The notes below the pieces were generated by a model, which was not told the origin of the DNA, ran no database searches, and was given only the letters and a program-made list of their open reading frames with translations. Source: an uncultured Lachnospiraceae bacterium (GTDB lineage: Bacteria; Bacillota; Clostridia; Lachnospirales; Lachnospiraceae). From it: a DNA stretch of 64,000 nucleotides. The stretch lies in contig CAJUAA010000005.1 in assembly GCA_910584205.1 (NCBI GenBank), forward strand, positions 96,853 through 160,852, in the 5' to 3' direction. Below are positions 36,413-44,568 of the stretch, one piece after another. A program made the translations under genes and the position numbers. Position 1 is the stretch's first letter. Each line of letters opens with the position of its first letter.

Positions 36413-37520
36413 AGAACGGATTTGCAGTGAATTTGCGGAACTGGTACAGATCGACGCTCCGTGCTTTGGAGAACGCCGGATAGCCGATGCGGTGAAAGAA
36501 AAATTAATATCGCTTGGATTTGAAGTACAGGAGGACCGGGCGGGGGAGAGATACGGGTCCGATACCGGAAATCTGTATGGATATCTGAAGGGCGGGATGT
36601 CGGGAGAGCCGGTCCTTCTGTCGGCCCATCTGGACACAGTCCAGCCTGCCTTTGGAAAAAAGGCGGTTTTTCATGAAAACGGAAAGATCACGGGCAGCGG
36701 GGATACCGTTCTGGGAGCGGACGATCTGGCAGGGGTCGTGGAGATACTGGAAGCGGTCCGGCATCTGCAGGAGGAGAAGAAATCTTACCGGGACGTCGAA
36801 GTTTTATTTACAGTTGCGGAAGAATCTTACATCAAAGGAGCAAAAGCCTTTGACTTTGGCAGAGTACGGGCGAAAGAAGCATATGTGCTGGATATGGAAG
36901 GAGCGCCGGGGTCGGCCGCTCTTCGCGCGCCCTCTCTGCTCTCATTTAAAGTGACCGTATCCGGGAAGGCCAGTCATGCGGGATTTGCTCCGGAAAAAGG
37001 AGTTCATGCCATTTGGGTGATGTCCGCCGCCATCAGCCGGATCTGCCAGGGATATGTGGATGAAGAGAGAGATACGGTTTTGAACATTGGCATAATTCGG
37101 GGAGGAACATCCACGAATATCGTGCCTGACCTGTGCACCTGCGAGGGAGAGATACGGAGCTTCAGCCACGAAAAAGCGCTGAAGCAGGCAGAGAAACTGC
37201 GGGAGCTCTTTGACCATGCGTGTCAAAAAGCCGGAGCGGATGTCCGGACGGAATTCCATACGGACCTTGTGGCGTACGAGACGGCGGCTGCCGATCCGGT
37301 CGTGGTGCGTTTTGCGAAGGCCTGCCGGAAGCTTGGGCTTTCCGGAAGGCTGCTTGATACATTCGGAGGAAGCGATAACAATCAGTTCGCCTGGCAGGGG
37401 ATCCACGGCATCGTACTGTCCTGTGGAATGCATGAGATACATTCCGTGCGGGAGTATACGACAGTGGAGGAACTGAAACAGGGAGCGGCTCTGGTGGCGG
37501 AGCTGCTCCAGGAAACATGA
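36402..37520 (+). CDS. M20-family metallopeptidase (PepT/carboxypeptidase-like)
   Basis: 372 residues. Two-zinc site complete by eye: His/Asp in LSAHLDTVQP, bridging Asp in GADDLAGVVE, Glu pair in TVAEESYIKGA, Asp in VLDMEGAPG and C-terminal His in GMHEIHSVREY. A lid/dimerisation domain lies between (SFKVTVSGKASHAGFAPEKG). Start at 36402 with AGGAGAG upstream, 11 bp inside the ATP-grasp gene, so translation is coupled. Probably hydrolyses a small peptide or amide related to the ligase product. Confidence 0.88.
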   Translation: MINEERICSEFAELVQIDAPCFGERRIADAVKEKLISLGFEVQEDRAGERYGSDTGNLYGYLKGGMSGEPVLLSAHLDTVQPAFGKKAVFHENGKITGSGDTVLGADDLAGVVEILEAVRHLQEEKKSYRDVEVLFTVAEESYIKGAKAFDFGRVRAKEAYVLDMEGAPGSAALRAPSLLSFKVTVSGKASHAGFAPEKGVHAIWVMSAAISRICQGYVDEERDTVLNIGIIRGGTSTNIVPDLCTCEGEIRSFSHEKALKQAEKLRELFDHACQKAGADVRTEFHTDLVAYETAAADPVVVRFAKACRKLGLSGRLLDTFGGSDNNQFAWQGIHGIVLSCGMHEIHSVREYTTVEELKQGAALVAELLQET

Positions 37521-37587
37521 CGGTTTTCCTGTGCCGCATCCTGACAGAGACGCAACATGCCGTCGCCTCCGGTTGCCCAAAGAAAAG

Positions 37588-37755
37588 ATGCTGCCGGAAT
37601 CGGAGACTGAACTGTATCATATTCTGGCGGCTGCGCAGTATGATATGAGACGGCGACCTGTGGCGCACTGGAGTAATGTGATGGAACAATATTCGGATAC
37701 GGGGCGGGAACAGGTGTCGAAAGATTCTAATGAATATTTTATTGAGAGGAAATAA
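37588..37755 (+). CDS. Short unidentified ORF, possible remnant
   Basis: 55 residues from the ATG at 37588 (MLPESETELYHILAAAQYDM...), stopping just before the inverted repeat at 37764. No good ribosome site and no recognised domain. The 3' end looks like the C-terminus of something larger; the frame stays open a little upstream. Real-gene status is doubtful. Confidence 0.25.
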   Translation: MLPESETELYHILAAAQYDMRRRPVAHWSNVMEQYSDTGREQVSKDSNEYFIERK

Positions 37756-37763
37756 TGGACTGT

Positions 37764-37815
37764 AAATACATAAGGGTTTATGATATGATAAATATATATA
37801 AACTCTTATGTATTT
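37764..37815. repeat. Long AT-rich inverted repeat upstream of the AAA/PD-(D/E)XK gene
   Basis: Arms of 18 bp (AAATACATAAGGGTTTAT at 37764-37781 and ATAAACTCTTATGTATTT at 37798-37815) differ by one G-T pair, with a 16-bp centre and a T run after the right arm. It would act as a terminator for anything upstream, or mark an element boundary. The gene start is 29 bp downstream. Confidence 0.75.
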
Positions 37816-37843
37816 TTCAGCGCGGGAAAAGGAGGACTGCCAG

Positions 37844-39550
37844 ATGGATGAAAGAAAAAAGGCGCTTCCGATCGGGATTGAATTCTTTCGGGATTTTAAA
37901 TCCGGAGATTACTATTATGTGGATAAAACGGCTTTTATCGCCGAGTTTTTGAGAACGAAGGGTTCCGTGAATCTTTTCACAAGGCCCCGGCGTTTCGGGA
38001 AAAGCCTGAACGTGAATATGTTCAAATCATTTTTTGAAATCGGTGCGGATGCGTCCCTGTTTGACGGGCTTGACATTTCCAGGGAGACAGAGCTGTGTGA
38101 GCGGCATATGGGGAAATACCCGGTCATCTCGCTCAGTTTAAAAGACGTGGAAGGAGGAGATTTTGAAACGGCGTATGACAGCCTGTGTATGCTGGTCAGT
38201 GAAGAAGCGACCCGCTTTGGTTTTCTGGAGGAAAGTGATAAACTGATAAAAGCGGATAAGGCAAAACTTCAGAAGCTGATTGAAGGTAACTTTGAGAAAC
38301 CGGCTTTCCTTCATGGAAGCCTGAAACTGTTAAGCCGGCTGCTCAGCGAGCACTTTGGCCGCCGGGCCGTAATCCTGATCGATGAGTACGACGTGCCGCT
38401 GGACAAGGCCTATCAGGATGGATATTATGCGCAGATGATCAGGCTGATCCGCTCTTTCTTAAGCCAGGCGCTTAAAACAAATGAGAGCCTGGAGTTTGCC
38501 GTGCTTACCGGCTGCCTGCGGATCGCGAGGGAAAGCATCTTCACGGGTTTGAACAACTTCAAAGTTCGTTCGATCTCCGATGAGCAGTGTGCGGAGTATT
38601 TCGGTTTTACCGACGGTGAAGTGAAAGAAATGCTTCAGTATTACGGTGTGGAAGACCGTTTCCCGGATGTGAAGGAATGGTATGACGGCTATCATTTCGG
38701 GGACGTGGATGTTTACTGCCCATGGGACGTGATCAATCAGTGTGATCTGCTGAGGGTGTCAAGGGACGCTCCCATGAGGCCGCACTGGGAGAACAGCAGC
38801 AGTAACGCCATTATAAGGGACATCCTGGAGGACGCCACAGAGGCCACAAGAGGAGAGATCGAGGCGTTGATCTCCGGTGAGGCAGTGGAGAAGGAGATTA
38901 TTCCGGAACTGACCTATGCGGATCTTGATAACAAGAATATAAATATTCGCCAGACCTATCTGTGGAGCGTTCTTTACGCCACGGGGTATCTGACCGATGA
39001 CGGGAAACCCAATGGCGGGCGTCACAGACTGGTGATACCCAATAAGGAAATCCTCAGGATTTATGAAAACAAAATCCGAACATGGTTTGAGGATCAGGTA
39101 ACCGGCGATACAAAACGGTGGGAGCGGTTCTGTCAGGCAGTTAAAAACGGTGACGCCGAAACTGTACAGGAACTGTTTCAGGCGTTTCTGTCAGAGTCCA
39201 TCAGTGTCCGTGACACAGCAGTGCGAAAAGAAAAAAAAGAAAATTTTTTTCATGGTATGTTTTTAGGCCTGCTGCGGGCAGAAGGCAGCTGGATCGTAAA
39301 GTCTAACGCCGAGTCCGGCGCCGGTTACTCCGATATCCTGCTCATCGTCCCCCGGGAGAAAACAGGCTGTGTAATCGAAGTGAAATATGCGGAGAACGGC
39401 GCCTTCGACGCCGCGCTCCGGGAGGCAATGAAACAGATCGAAACCCGTGAATATATGGATTTGTTAAGGCGGGAAGGCATGGAAACGATCCATAAATACG
39501 GTCTGGCCTGCTATCGGAAAACCTGCCGTCTGGCGTATGAAAAAGAATAG
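37844..39550 (+). CDS. AAA-ATPase-like / PD-(D/E)XK nuclease-like protein
   Basis: 568 residues. N-terminal AAA-ATPase-like domain begins LPIGIEFFRDFKSGDYYYVDKT and has the P-loop variant TRPRRFGKSLNVNMF and Walker B AVILIDEYDVPLD. The C-terminal end carries a PD-(D/E)XK-like motif (GYSDILLIVP... CVIEVKYA). This family is multi-copy and mobile-like in gut Clostridia and Bacteroidetes; function unproven. Start at 37844 with AAAAGGAGG 10 bp upstream. Flanked by an inverted repeat and by a methylase scrap, so the locus looks like an insertion hot spot. Confidence 0.87.
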   Translation: MDERKKALPIGIEFFRDFKSGDYYYVDKTAFIAEFLRTKGSVNLFTRPRRFGKSLNVNMFKSFFEIGADASLFDGLDISRETELCERHMGKYPVISLSLKDVEGGDFETAYDSLCMLVSEEATRFGFLEESDKLIKADKAKLQKLIEGNFEKPAFLHGSLKLLSRLLSEHFGRRAVILIDEYDVPLDKAYQDGYYAQMIRLIRSFLSQALKTNESLEFAVLTGCLRIARESIFTGLNNFKVRSISDEQCAEYFGFTDGEVKEMLQYYGVEDRFPDVKEWYDGYHFGDVDVYCPWDVINQCDLLRVSRDAPMRPHWENSSSNAIIRDILEDATEATRGEIEALISGEAVEKEIIPELTYADLDNKNINIRQTYLWSVLYATGYLTDDGKPNGGRHRLVIPNKEILRIYENKIRTWFEDQVTGDTKRWERFCQAVKNGDAETVQELFQAFLSESISVRDTAVRKEKKENFFHGMFLGLLRAEGSWIVKSNAESGAGYSDILLIVPREKTGCVIEVKYAENGAFDAALREAMKQIETREYMDLLRREGMETIHKYGLACYRKTCRLAYEKE

Positions 39551-39553
39551 AAC

Positions 39554-39696
39554 AGGCAGGGCCACAGGGTCTTGCGGATGGGGCGGTTGGACTCCACGAT
39601 AGCGGCCTTTTTGCCCACCCAGGTGAACTCGTAGGCTTCGTCGCCCTCCAGCACCACGTCGGACAGTAGCTGCCGCAGGAGGTCGTTCTCAGTTTT
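39554..39696 (-). pseudogene. Fragment of a type III-like DNA methyltransferase (Mod)
   Basis: On the minus strand this segment encodes KTENDLLRQLLSDVVLEGDE, AYEFTWVGKKAAIVESNRPI and RKTLWPC, resembling the stretch just before the catalytic domain of adenine-specific/type III Mod proteins (about 47 of several hundred residues). It is GC-rich and skewed relative to its surroundings. Upstream, in another frame, lies a plausible start (ATG at 39761 with GGAGGAATC) reading MRFAERMGREDSSIIQLN, so two unrelated ends were joined. No intact methylase or restriction gene is present. Confidence 0.6.
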
Positions 39697-39890
39697 TCAG
39701 AAATCGAATTGAGCTGGATAATTGATGAGTCTTCACGCCCCATTCTCTCTGCAAATCTCATCCTGATTCCTCCAACAAATTTTAATCTTTTCTATTGTGC
39801 AGTGCGTTGAAATGGTTTTCTTCAAAATCTATTTCACAGTGCCTTTCACACAGGCGTCACCTGTATTCGATACAAAGTTTTTCGTACCTG

Positions 39891-40994
39891 TCAAAATGCA
39901 AAAGGAAATTCGACTTCTTCTCCTGCTGAGAAAACAGACTCTCCAGATGTCTCAGTAACTTTGAAATTCGCGCCGTTCCATCTGTTAATTATGATGATTC
40001 CTTTTATGCTTCCGTCATCTGATGTGAAAGTCAGCTCTCCGTTTCCGTTGTCAATGAAGGTTCCTCTTGCTTCGCCCTGTCTGTAAATGGAGATCACTGC
40101 TTCGTCATTTCTGTCCCAGCCCTGTTGAGTGATCAGAAAGCTGTATACATTATCAGTTCTCTGATTGTCTACAAACAAACCGTACTTTGCTGATCTTTCC
40201 GGCATGACAAAGAATTCTCCATTTATCCTGGCCAGCTCATTTGCAAGAACATAAGATCGGTTCCGGGTAATTTCCTCCAGGAAGGAGTTCTGGAGGAGAG
40301 GATACATGCTGCCGTTTTCTTCGCTGGATCCAATGCTCAGCAATGTCACTTCTTCTTTCATGGCGATCCAGTTTCTCTGCTCTGCAAGGATCTTTTCCTT
40401 TGTCTGCGGATTCGCAGAATTACTGAATCTGTTCCAGAGGTTGTTTAATTCCGTATCCCATATTACAAAAAACCATTTGGATGATACATTCATTTCGATC
40501 TGGGTTTGAGCGGCTTCTGCCAACGGGGTGTATTTTTGGATTATCTTCTCAATATTCTCCAGTTCCTCCTGCAGGGATGCTGAATTTGATACCACATCAT
40601 CAACATCCGCCTTGATATCCTCAGAATAATCATAGGAGAAATCCAGTTCCAGTTTATCATTCCGTTCGGTATCGTCGTTTTCTCTGCTGGCAGAGTCGGA
40701 TTGTTCTTCCGCCTGAGAAGCTCTGACTTCCGTGCTCGGATCATTACCGGCCGTTCCCTCTTTGCCGCAGCCGGCACAAAGTCCGGCCGTTAACAGGAAT
40801 GCCGTCATATAAATTCTTTTGGATTGAGCAATCAATCGCTCTGCGTTTTGATTCCTCTTTAGGTTGATTGCATAAAATAAAAGGAAACATGCAGCCATTG
40901 CGCCGTCGCCTTTTATAAAAGTCACCGCACACCAGGGGAGAAACAGCATAATCACCGCTGAAACAAATACGCATATACCATTCTTTTTAACCAT
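39891..40994 (-). CDS. Membrane/lipoprotein-like protein with LprI-like domain
   Basis: 367 residues from the ATG at 40994 (GAGGT about 9 bp upstream). Two hydrophobic helices (about 6-45), then a second signal-like stretch MTAFLLTAGLCAGC with a lipobox Cys at about residue 75, an acidic Ser-rich linker, and a lysozyme-inhibitor LprI-like domain (YTPLAEAAQTQIEMN... EKILAEQRNWIAMKEE). The C-terminal 100 residues are beta-rich. The internal lipobox suggests either an alternative start at 40808 giving a lipoprotein, or a fusion of a small membrane protein to one. Confidence 0.65.
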   Translation of the reverse strand: MVKKNGICVFVSAVIMLFLPWCAVTFIKGDGAMAACFLLFYAINLKRNQNAERLIAQSKRIYMTAFLLTAGLCAGCGKEGTAGNDPSTEVRASQAEEQSDSASRENDDTERNDKLELDFSYDYSEDIKADVDDVVSNSASLQEELENIEKIIQKYTPLAEAAQTQIEMNVSSKWFFVIWDTELNNLWNRFSNSANPQTKEKILAEQRNWIAMKEEVTLLSIGSSEENGSMYPLLQNSFLEEITRNRSYVLANELARINGEFFVMPERSAKYGLFVDNQRTDNVYSFLITQQGWDRNDEAVISIYRQGEARGTFIDNGNGELTFTSDDGSIKGIIIINRWNGANFKVTETSGESVFSAGEEVEFPFAF

Positions 40995-41077
40995 AATATC
41001 ATACCTCATTATCTAACCGGAAGCCTTACACTGTTATTCGCCGACATACTCACGTCTCCCGTCTCTTTCCATTTTTG

Positions 41078-41173
41078 TCAAATCTCTTTCTCAGAGCCAT
41101 GAACCTCTTTTTTGCAGACTACTTCTTTCATTGCCAGATCAACGAGCTCTTCTCTGGATAGTTTCGGTTTCAT
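41078..41173 (-). CDS. 31-residue small ORF with strong ribosome site
   Basis: Encodes MKPKLSREELVDLAMKEVVC plus KKEVHGSEKEI. A strong ribosome site (GGAGG, 7 bp spacing) precedes the ATG. It lies 83 bp upstream of the LprI-like gene on the same strand and could be a leader peptide or the start of a decayed gene. Charged, no membrane segment. No family recognised. Confidence 0.4.
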   Translation of the reverse strand: MKPKLSREELVDLAMKEVVCKKEVHGSEKEI

Positions 41174-41200
41174 ATGCTGACCTCCGTAAATTTTCAACCG

Positions 41201-41216
41201 GGTTATAAATATAACC
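41201..41216. promoter_or_regulatory. Palindrome in the divergent region
   Basis: GGTTATA-AA-TATAACC, a perfect 7-bp-arm palindrome just upstream of the 31-residue ORF. Resembles the arms of the palindrome at 52398-52422 (GGGTTATA...TATAACCC), with a different spacer. Confidence 0.4.
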
Positions 41217-41321
41217 GCAGCTTTTCTTTGTCAGAGAAAAGCATACCACATTTCCTGCCTGCATACCATAAGGGTTGGTGAAAATTTCATTTTCGGGTAA
41301 ATGCTGCTGACCGCAAAAAGA

Positions 41322-41350
41322 TTGCTTTTGCTGTAGGTTTTTCGTATAAT
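41322..41350 (+). promoter_or_regulatory. Promoter of the phosphoesterase-rubrerythrin gene
   Basis: TTGCTT (41322-41327), 17-bp spacer, TATAAT (41345-41350), 68 bp before the ATG. The rest of 41217-41418 shows nothing else I can support. Confidence 0.7.
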
Positions 41351-41418
41351 GAAAAAAAGCGAAGGATGATAAAAACGGGTATTAAAGGCCGGAAAAGCGG
41401 CGAAAGGAGAAAAAGCAC

Positions 41419-42687
41419 ATGAGCAGGAAAAAGATGATAAAGGTAACGGAGTCGGTGACAAGGCCTGGCCGGATACGTTCCATGGGAGTGATCGGCGATC
41501 CCGGATGCGAGGGGCTGGGCACATATAATATGAAGGTGTATGCAGGCGCTCTGGAGGAAAGCGGGAAAGACGACATCACGCTGATCGCAGGCGATCTGGT
41601 GCCGGCGGGGACCAGACACCACTATCAGATGATCCAGGAGCTGACGGAGACACTGGCGGAAAATGAGGTCTATACTCTGCGGGGAAATCATGACACGGGG
41701 GCGTACACCGAATATTTCGGCCTGAAAAATTATGCGCTGCTGGCCGATGAATTTGCGGTCGTCGTGCTGGACAACGCAGTCCGCTCCTTTGAGGAAGAGG
41801 GGCTTACGCTGCTTAAAGAGGTTCTCTCCATGGAGGACGTGGAGCGGGTGATCATCGCTTTTCATATCCCGGTGCCGAACCATTTCATTCAGAACTGTGT
41901 GTCGGAGGAGGAATTCACTCGCCTGAAGAACGCCTTTGCGCCATGGAAGAATAAAGTAAAATATCTGCTCTGCGGTCACGTTCATTCCCGGTTTGAGGAT
42001 GAAGTGGAGGGAATTCCGCTGATCTGTACCGGCGGAGGAGGAGCCATGATCGAGGATGTGTCCAGGGAAATCCGGGCATGTGATGTGGAGCACCATATCG
42101 TTCATTTTTATATGGAAGAGGGAATTCTGAAGTACCGGATCGCGGATCTTCCGGAGGATGGATATGGACGGGAACGGGGGGACCGGGTCCTGCGCCGGAA
42201 GCTGGAGGAGACGGTGCAGGGAGAGCTGCTGGCTCATTTTAAATATCTGATGTTCGCAGACCGGGCGGAGCGCAGAGGCATGGGGCGGATCGCGAATCTT
42301 TTCCGTGCGCTGGCGGCCTCGGAATACTATCATGCCAGAAGTTTTTATTCGGTGCTGGACTGTCCGGCGCCCTTTGCGGAATCGGTGAAAACCTTTGTGC
42401 CGGGAGAGGAATTCGAATATGAGCATCTGTATCAGATGCTTGTGGAATATGCGAAGAGCCATCAGAACCCTCTGGCGGAGCAGGCGTATGCCGGTGCGGC
42501 TTCGGCGGAAAAGGTTCATGCGTCGCTTCTTAAGCAGGCGTCGGATATGGAACATTTTGCGGAGGAGACGATCTATGTCTGTCCGGTGTGCGGTTATGTC
42601 ATGGCGGGAGACGCCGCACCGGAGCGCTGCCCGGTCTGCGGCGGCCCGAAGAAGCAGTATGAACGATATGAATCGCAGGCCCTGTAA
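41419..42687 (+). CDS. Metallophosphoesterase-rubrerythrin fusion protein
   Basis: 422 residues, one uninterrupted frame with AAAGGAG 8-9 bp upstream. Residues about 20-235 are a calcineurin-like phosphoesterase: GDL at 58-60, GNHD at 89-92, His149 and GHVH at 186-189. The usual first DxH motif reads GDPGCEG, so one metal ligand may differ. Residues about 262-380 are a rubrerythrin four-helix bundle: E269 (GELLAHFKYL), E302-x2-H305, FEYEH around 332-336 and E364-x2-H367. The C-terminal knuckle CPVC (388-391) and CPVC (404-407) is a rubredoxin-like iron site. No signal peptide, so cytoplasmic. Rubrerythrin is a peroxidase in anaerobes; the fused hydrolase suggests redox-linked cleavage of a phosphoester (inference). 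Confidence 0.88.
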   Translation: MSRKKMIKVTESVTRPGRIRSMGVIGDPGCEGLGTYNMKVYAGALEESGKDDITLIAGDLVPAGTRHHYQMIQELTETLAENEVYTLRGNHDTGAYTEYFGLKNYALLADEFAVVVLDNAVRSFEEEGLTLLKEVLSMEDVERVIIAFHIPVPNHFIQNCVSEEEFTRLKNAFAPWKNKVKYLLCGHVHSRFEDEVEGIPLICTGGGGAMIEDVSREIRACDVEHHIVHFYMEEGILKYRIADLPEDGYGRERGDRVLRRKLEETVQGELLAHFKYLMFADRAERRGMGRIANLFRALAASEYYHARSFYSVLDCPAPFAESVKTFVPGEEFEYEHLYQMLVEYAKSHQNPLAEQAYAGAASAEKVHASLLKQASDMEHFAEETIYVCPVCGYVMAGDAAPERCPVCGGPKKQYERYESQAL

Positions 42688-42718
42688 TCCAGTTCGTAAT
42701 TTGCGGGCCGCAACCCTA

Positions 42719-42747
42719 TTGACATCCGCGGAAATCAGTGCTACAAT
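42719..42747 (+). promoter_or_regulatory. Promoter of the trp operon
   Basis: TTGACA (42719-42724), 17-bp spacer, TACAAT (42742-42747). A small palindrome TTGCGG-G-CCGCAA (42701-42713) sits just upstream. Confidence 0.85.
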
Positions 42748-42774
42748 ATTCAAGAATTTAATACTTCAAACCGT

Positions 42775-43047
42775 TGAAGCGGAGATAACGGCAATGATGC
42801 CTTTACAGAGAGTCCGGGATGCTGAGAACCGGGTGAGAAACAAGTTGTCAAATGGACCGCTGAGGGCGCAGTCAAATGTGGTTTTCACAGAGTATTCTGC
42901 GACGTTGCAGGCAGACGTCATTTGCCGGGGATATGTCAGTATCCTGCTGAGAGCATGGGTCCTCCCGTGAATACAAGGTGGCACCGCGGATCGTATTTGT
43001 ATGATTCGTCCTTGACAGAACATACCGTTCTGTCAGGGGCGTTTTTT
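42775..43047 (+). promoter_or_regulatory. Tryptophan T-box riboswitch
   Basis: Uncharged tRNA-Trp binding to this leader lets transcription continue into trpE. Stem I base GCGG (42779-42782) pairs with CCGC (42857-42860). The loop above has AGATAAC on the left and AAATGGA on the right, capped by GGCAA/TTGTC. The right side thus displays UGG at 42853-42855, the Trp codon, followed by A as in other T-boxes. The T-box AAGGTGGCACCGCGG is at 42975-42989. The competing terminator is CGTCCTTGACAGAA / TTCTGTCAGGGGCG (43007-43020 / 43028-43041) plus TTTTTT. Read directly from the sequence, consistent with the operon it controls. Confidence 0.96.
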
Positions 43048-43101
43048 GTTTTACTCCTTTGGCAGAGCGTCAACGGAGTTTTTTATTTGGAGGTACAGAT
43101 C

Positions 43102-44568
43102 ATGAACATTTCACCTGCACTGGAAGAAGTCAGGAACATCGCCGCTGCCGGGAAGTATCATATGCTGCCGGTAAGCTGCGAGATGTTGTCGGACTTCACC
43201 ACGCCGATCGAGACAATGAAGATACTGAAAAACGTGTCCACCCACTGTTACCTGCTGGAATCCGCTCAGGCGGACGAGACCTGGGGGCGTTACACATTCC
43301 TGGGATACGATCCGAAGATGGAGATCACCTGCGCAGACGGCGTGATGAAAATCGGTAATCTGGAAGTGGAGACGGAGCGTCCGTCTGATTATCTCCGCCA
43401 GATTCTTGCCGGTTACAAAAGCCCCCGTTTCGATTACCTCCCTGCCTTTACGGGCGGCCTTGTAGGGTATTTTTCCTATGATTATCTGGGCTACAGCGAA
43501 CCTTCCGTCCGATGCAGCGTGGAAGATACCGAGGACTTCAAAGACGTCGACCTGATGCTCTTTGATAAGGTGATTGCCTTTGACCATCTGCGTCAGAAGC
43601 TCGTCTTGATGGTCAATATGTCCCTGGACGATGCGGAGACCGGATACAACAAAGCGGTTCTGGAACTGAAGCAGCTCGCCGAACTCCTCAGACACGGAGA
43701 AAAGAAGGAAGAACCGGGCGGGAAACTGCTGGGGGAGATGACGGCCCTCTTTGACAGAGAACGGTTCTGCGGCATGGTGGAGAAGGCAAAGGCTTATATA
43801 CGGGAGGGCGATATCTTCCAGATCGTACTTTCCAACCGTCTGTCCGCACCCTTTGTGGGCAGCCTGCTGAACACCTACCGCGTGCTGCGCACCATCAATC
43901 TTTCGCCTTATATGTTCTATTTTTCGGGGACGGACGTGGAGGTGGCGGGCGCTTCTCCGGAAACTCTGGTAAAACTGGAAGACGGCGTGCTGCATACGTT
44001 TCCGCTTGCCGGAACAAGGCCGAGAGGCAAGAACGCGGAGGAAGACAAAAGGCTGGAAGAAGAGCTTCTTGCGGATGAAAAAGAGCTTGCCGAACATAAC
44101 ATGCTGGTGGATCTGGGGAGAAATGACCTGGGGAAGATCAGCAGGTTCGGCACCGTGCAGGTGGAAAAGCTGCATTCGGTTGAACGGTATTCCCATGTCA
44201 TGCACATCGGTTCTACCGTGCGCGGAGAGATCGACGGCGGTCATGACGCGCTGGACGCCGTCGAAGCGGTGCTTCCTGCGGGAACGCTTTCCGGCGCGCC
44301 CAAGATTCGGGCCTGCCAGCTCATCGGAGAGCTGGAAAACAACAGGCGGGGAATCTACGGAGGAGCCATCGGATATATTGATTTTACAGGGAATATGGAT
44401 ACCTGTATCGCCATCCGTATCGTATATAAGAAAAACGGCAGGGTATTTGTGAGAAGCGGAGCCGGAATCGTGGCGGATTCGGTTCCCAAAAAGGAATACG
44501 AAGAATGCCTGAACAAGGCGAAATCCTCATTGAAGGCGCTGGAGCTTGCACAGGAGGAGATGCTATGA
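43102..44568 (+). CDS. trpE: Anthranilate synthase component I
   Basis: Chorismate plus ammonia or glutamine to anthranilate, with TrpG as glutaminase. 488 residues from the ATG at 43102 (GGAGGT 7 bp upstream); the frame is open back into the T-box but that is not coding. Seen: feedback-site region LLESA near the N-terminus and the chorismate-binding core (GDIFQIVLSNRLSAPF, GASPETLVKL, PLAGTRPRGKNAEED, HVMHIGSTVRGE, LPAGTLSGAPKIRACQLIGE). Overlaps trpG by 4 bp (ATGA). Confidence 0.97.
   Translation: MNISPALEEVRNIAAAGKYHMLPVSCEMLSDFTTPIETMKILKNVSTHCYLLESAQADETWGRYTFLGYDPKMEITCADGVMKIGNLEVETERPSDYLRQILAGYKSPRFDYLPAFTGGLVGYFSYDYLGYSEPSVRCSVEDTEDFKDVDLMLFDKVIAFDHLRQKLVLMVNMSLDDAETGYNKAVLELKQLAELLRHGEKKEEPGGKLLGEMTALFDRERFCGMVEKAKAYIREGDIFQIVLSNRLSAPFVGSLLNTYRVLRTINLSPYMFYFSGTDVEVAGASPETLVKLEDGVLHTFPLAGTRPRGKNAEEDKRLEEELLADEKELAEHNMLVDLGRNDLGKISRFGTVQVEKLHSVERYSHVMHIGSTVRGEIDGGHDALDAVEAVLPAGTLSGAPKIRACQLIGELENNRRGIYGGAIGYIDFTGNMDTCIAIRIVYKKNGRVFVRSGAGIVADSVPKKEYEECLNKAKSSLKALELAQEEML

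Noticed and set aside
43011..43040. TTGACA at 43012 as promoter
   Set aside because: Part of the T-box terminator stem; no -10 at correct distance.
42922..43101. Longer start for trpE
   Set aside because: This stretch is the T-box and its terminator, and the ATG at 43102 has the ribosome site and the family start.
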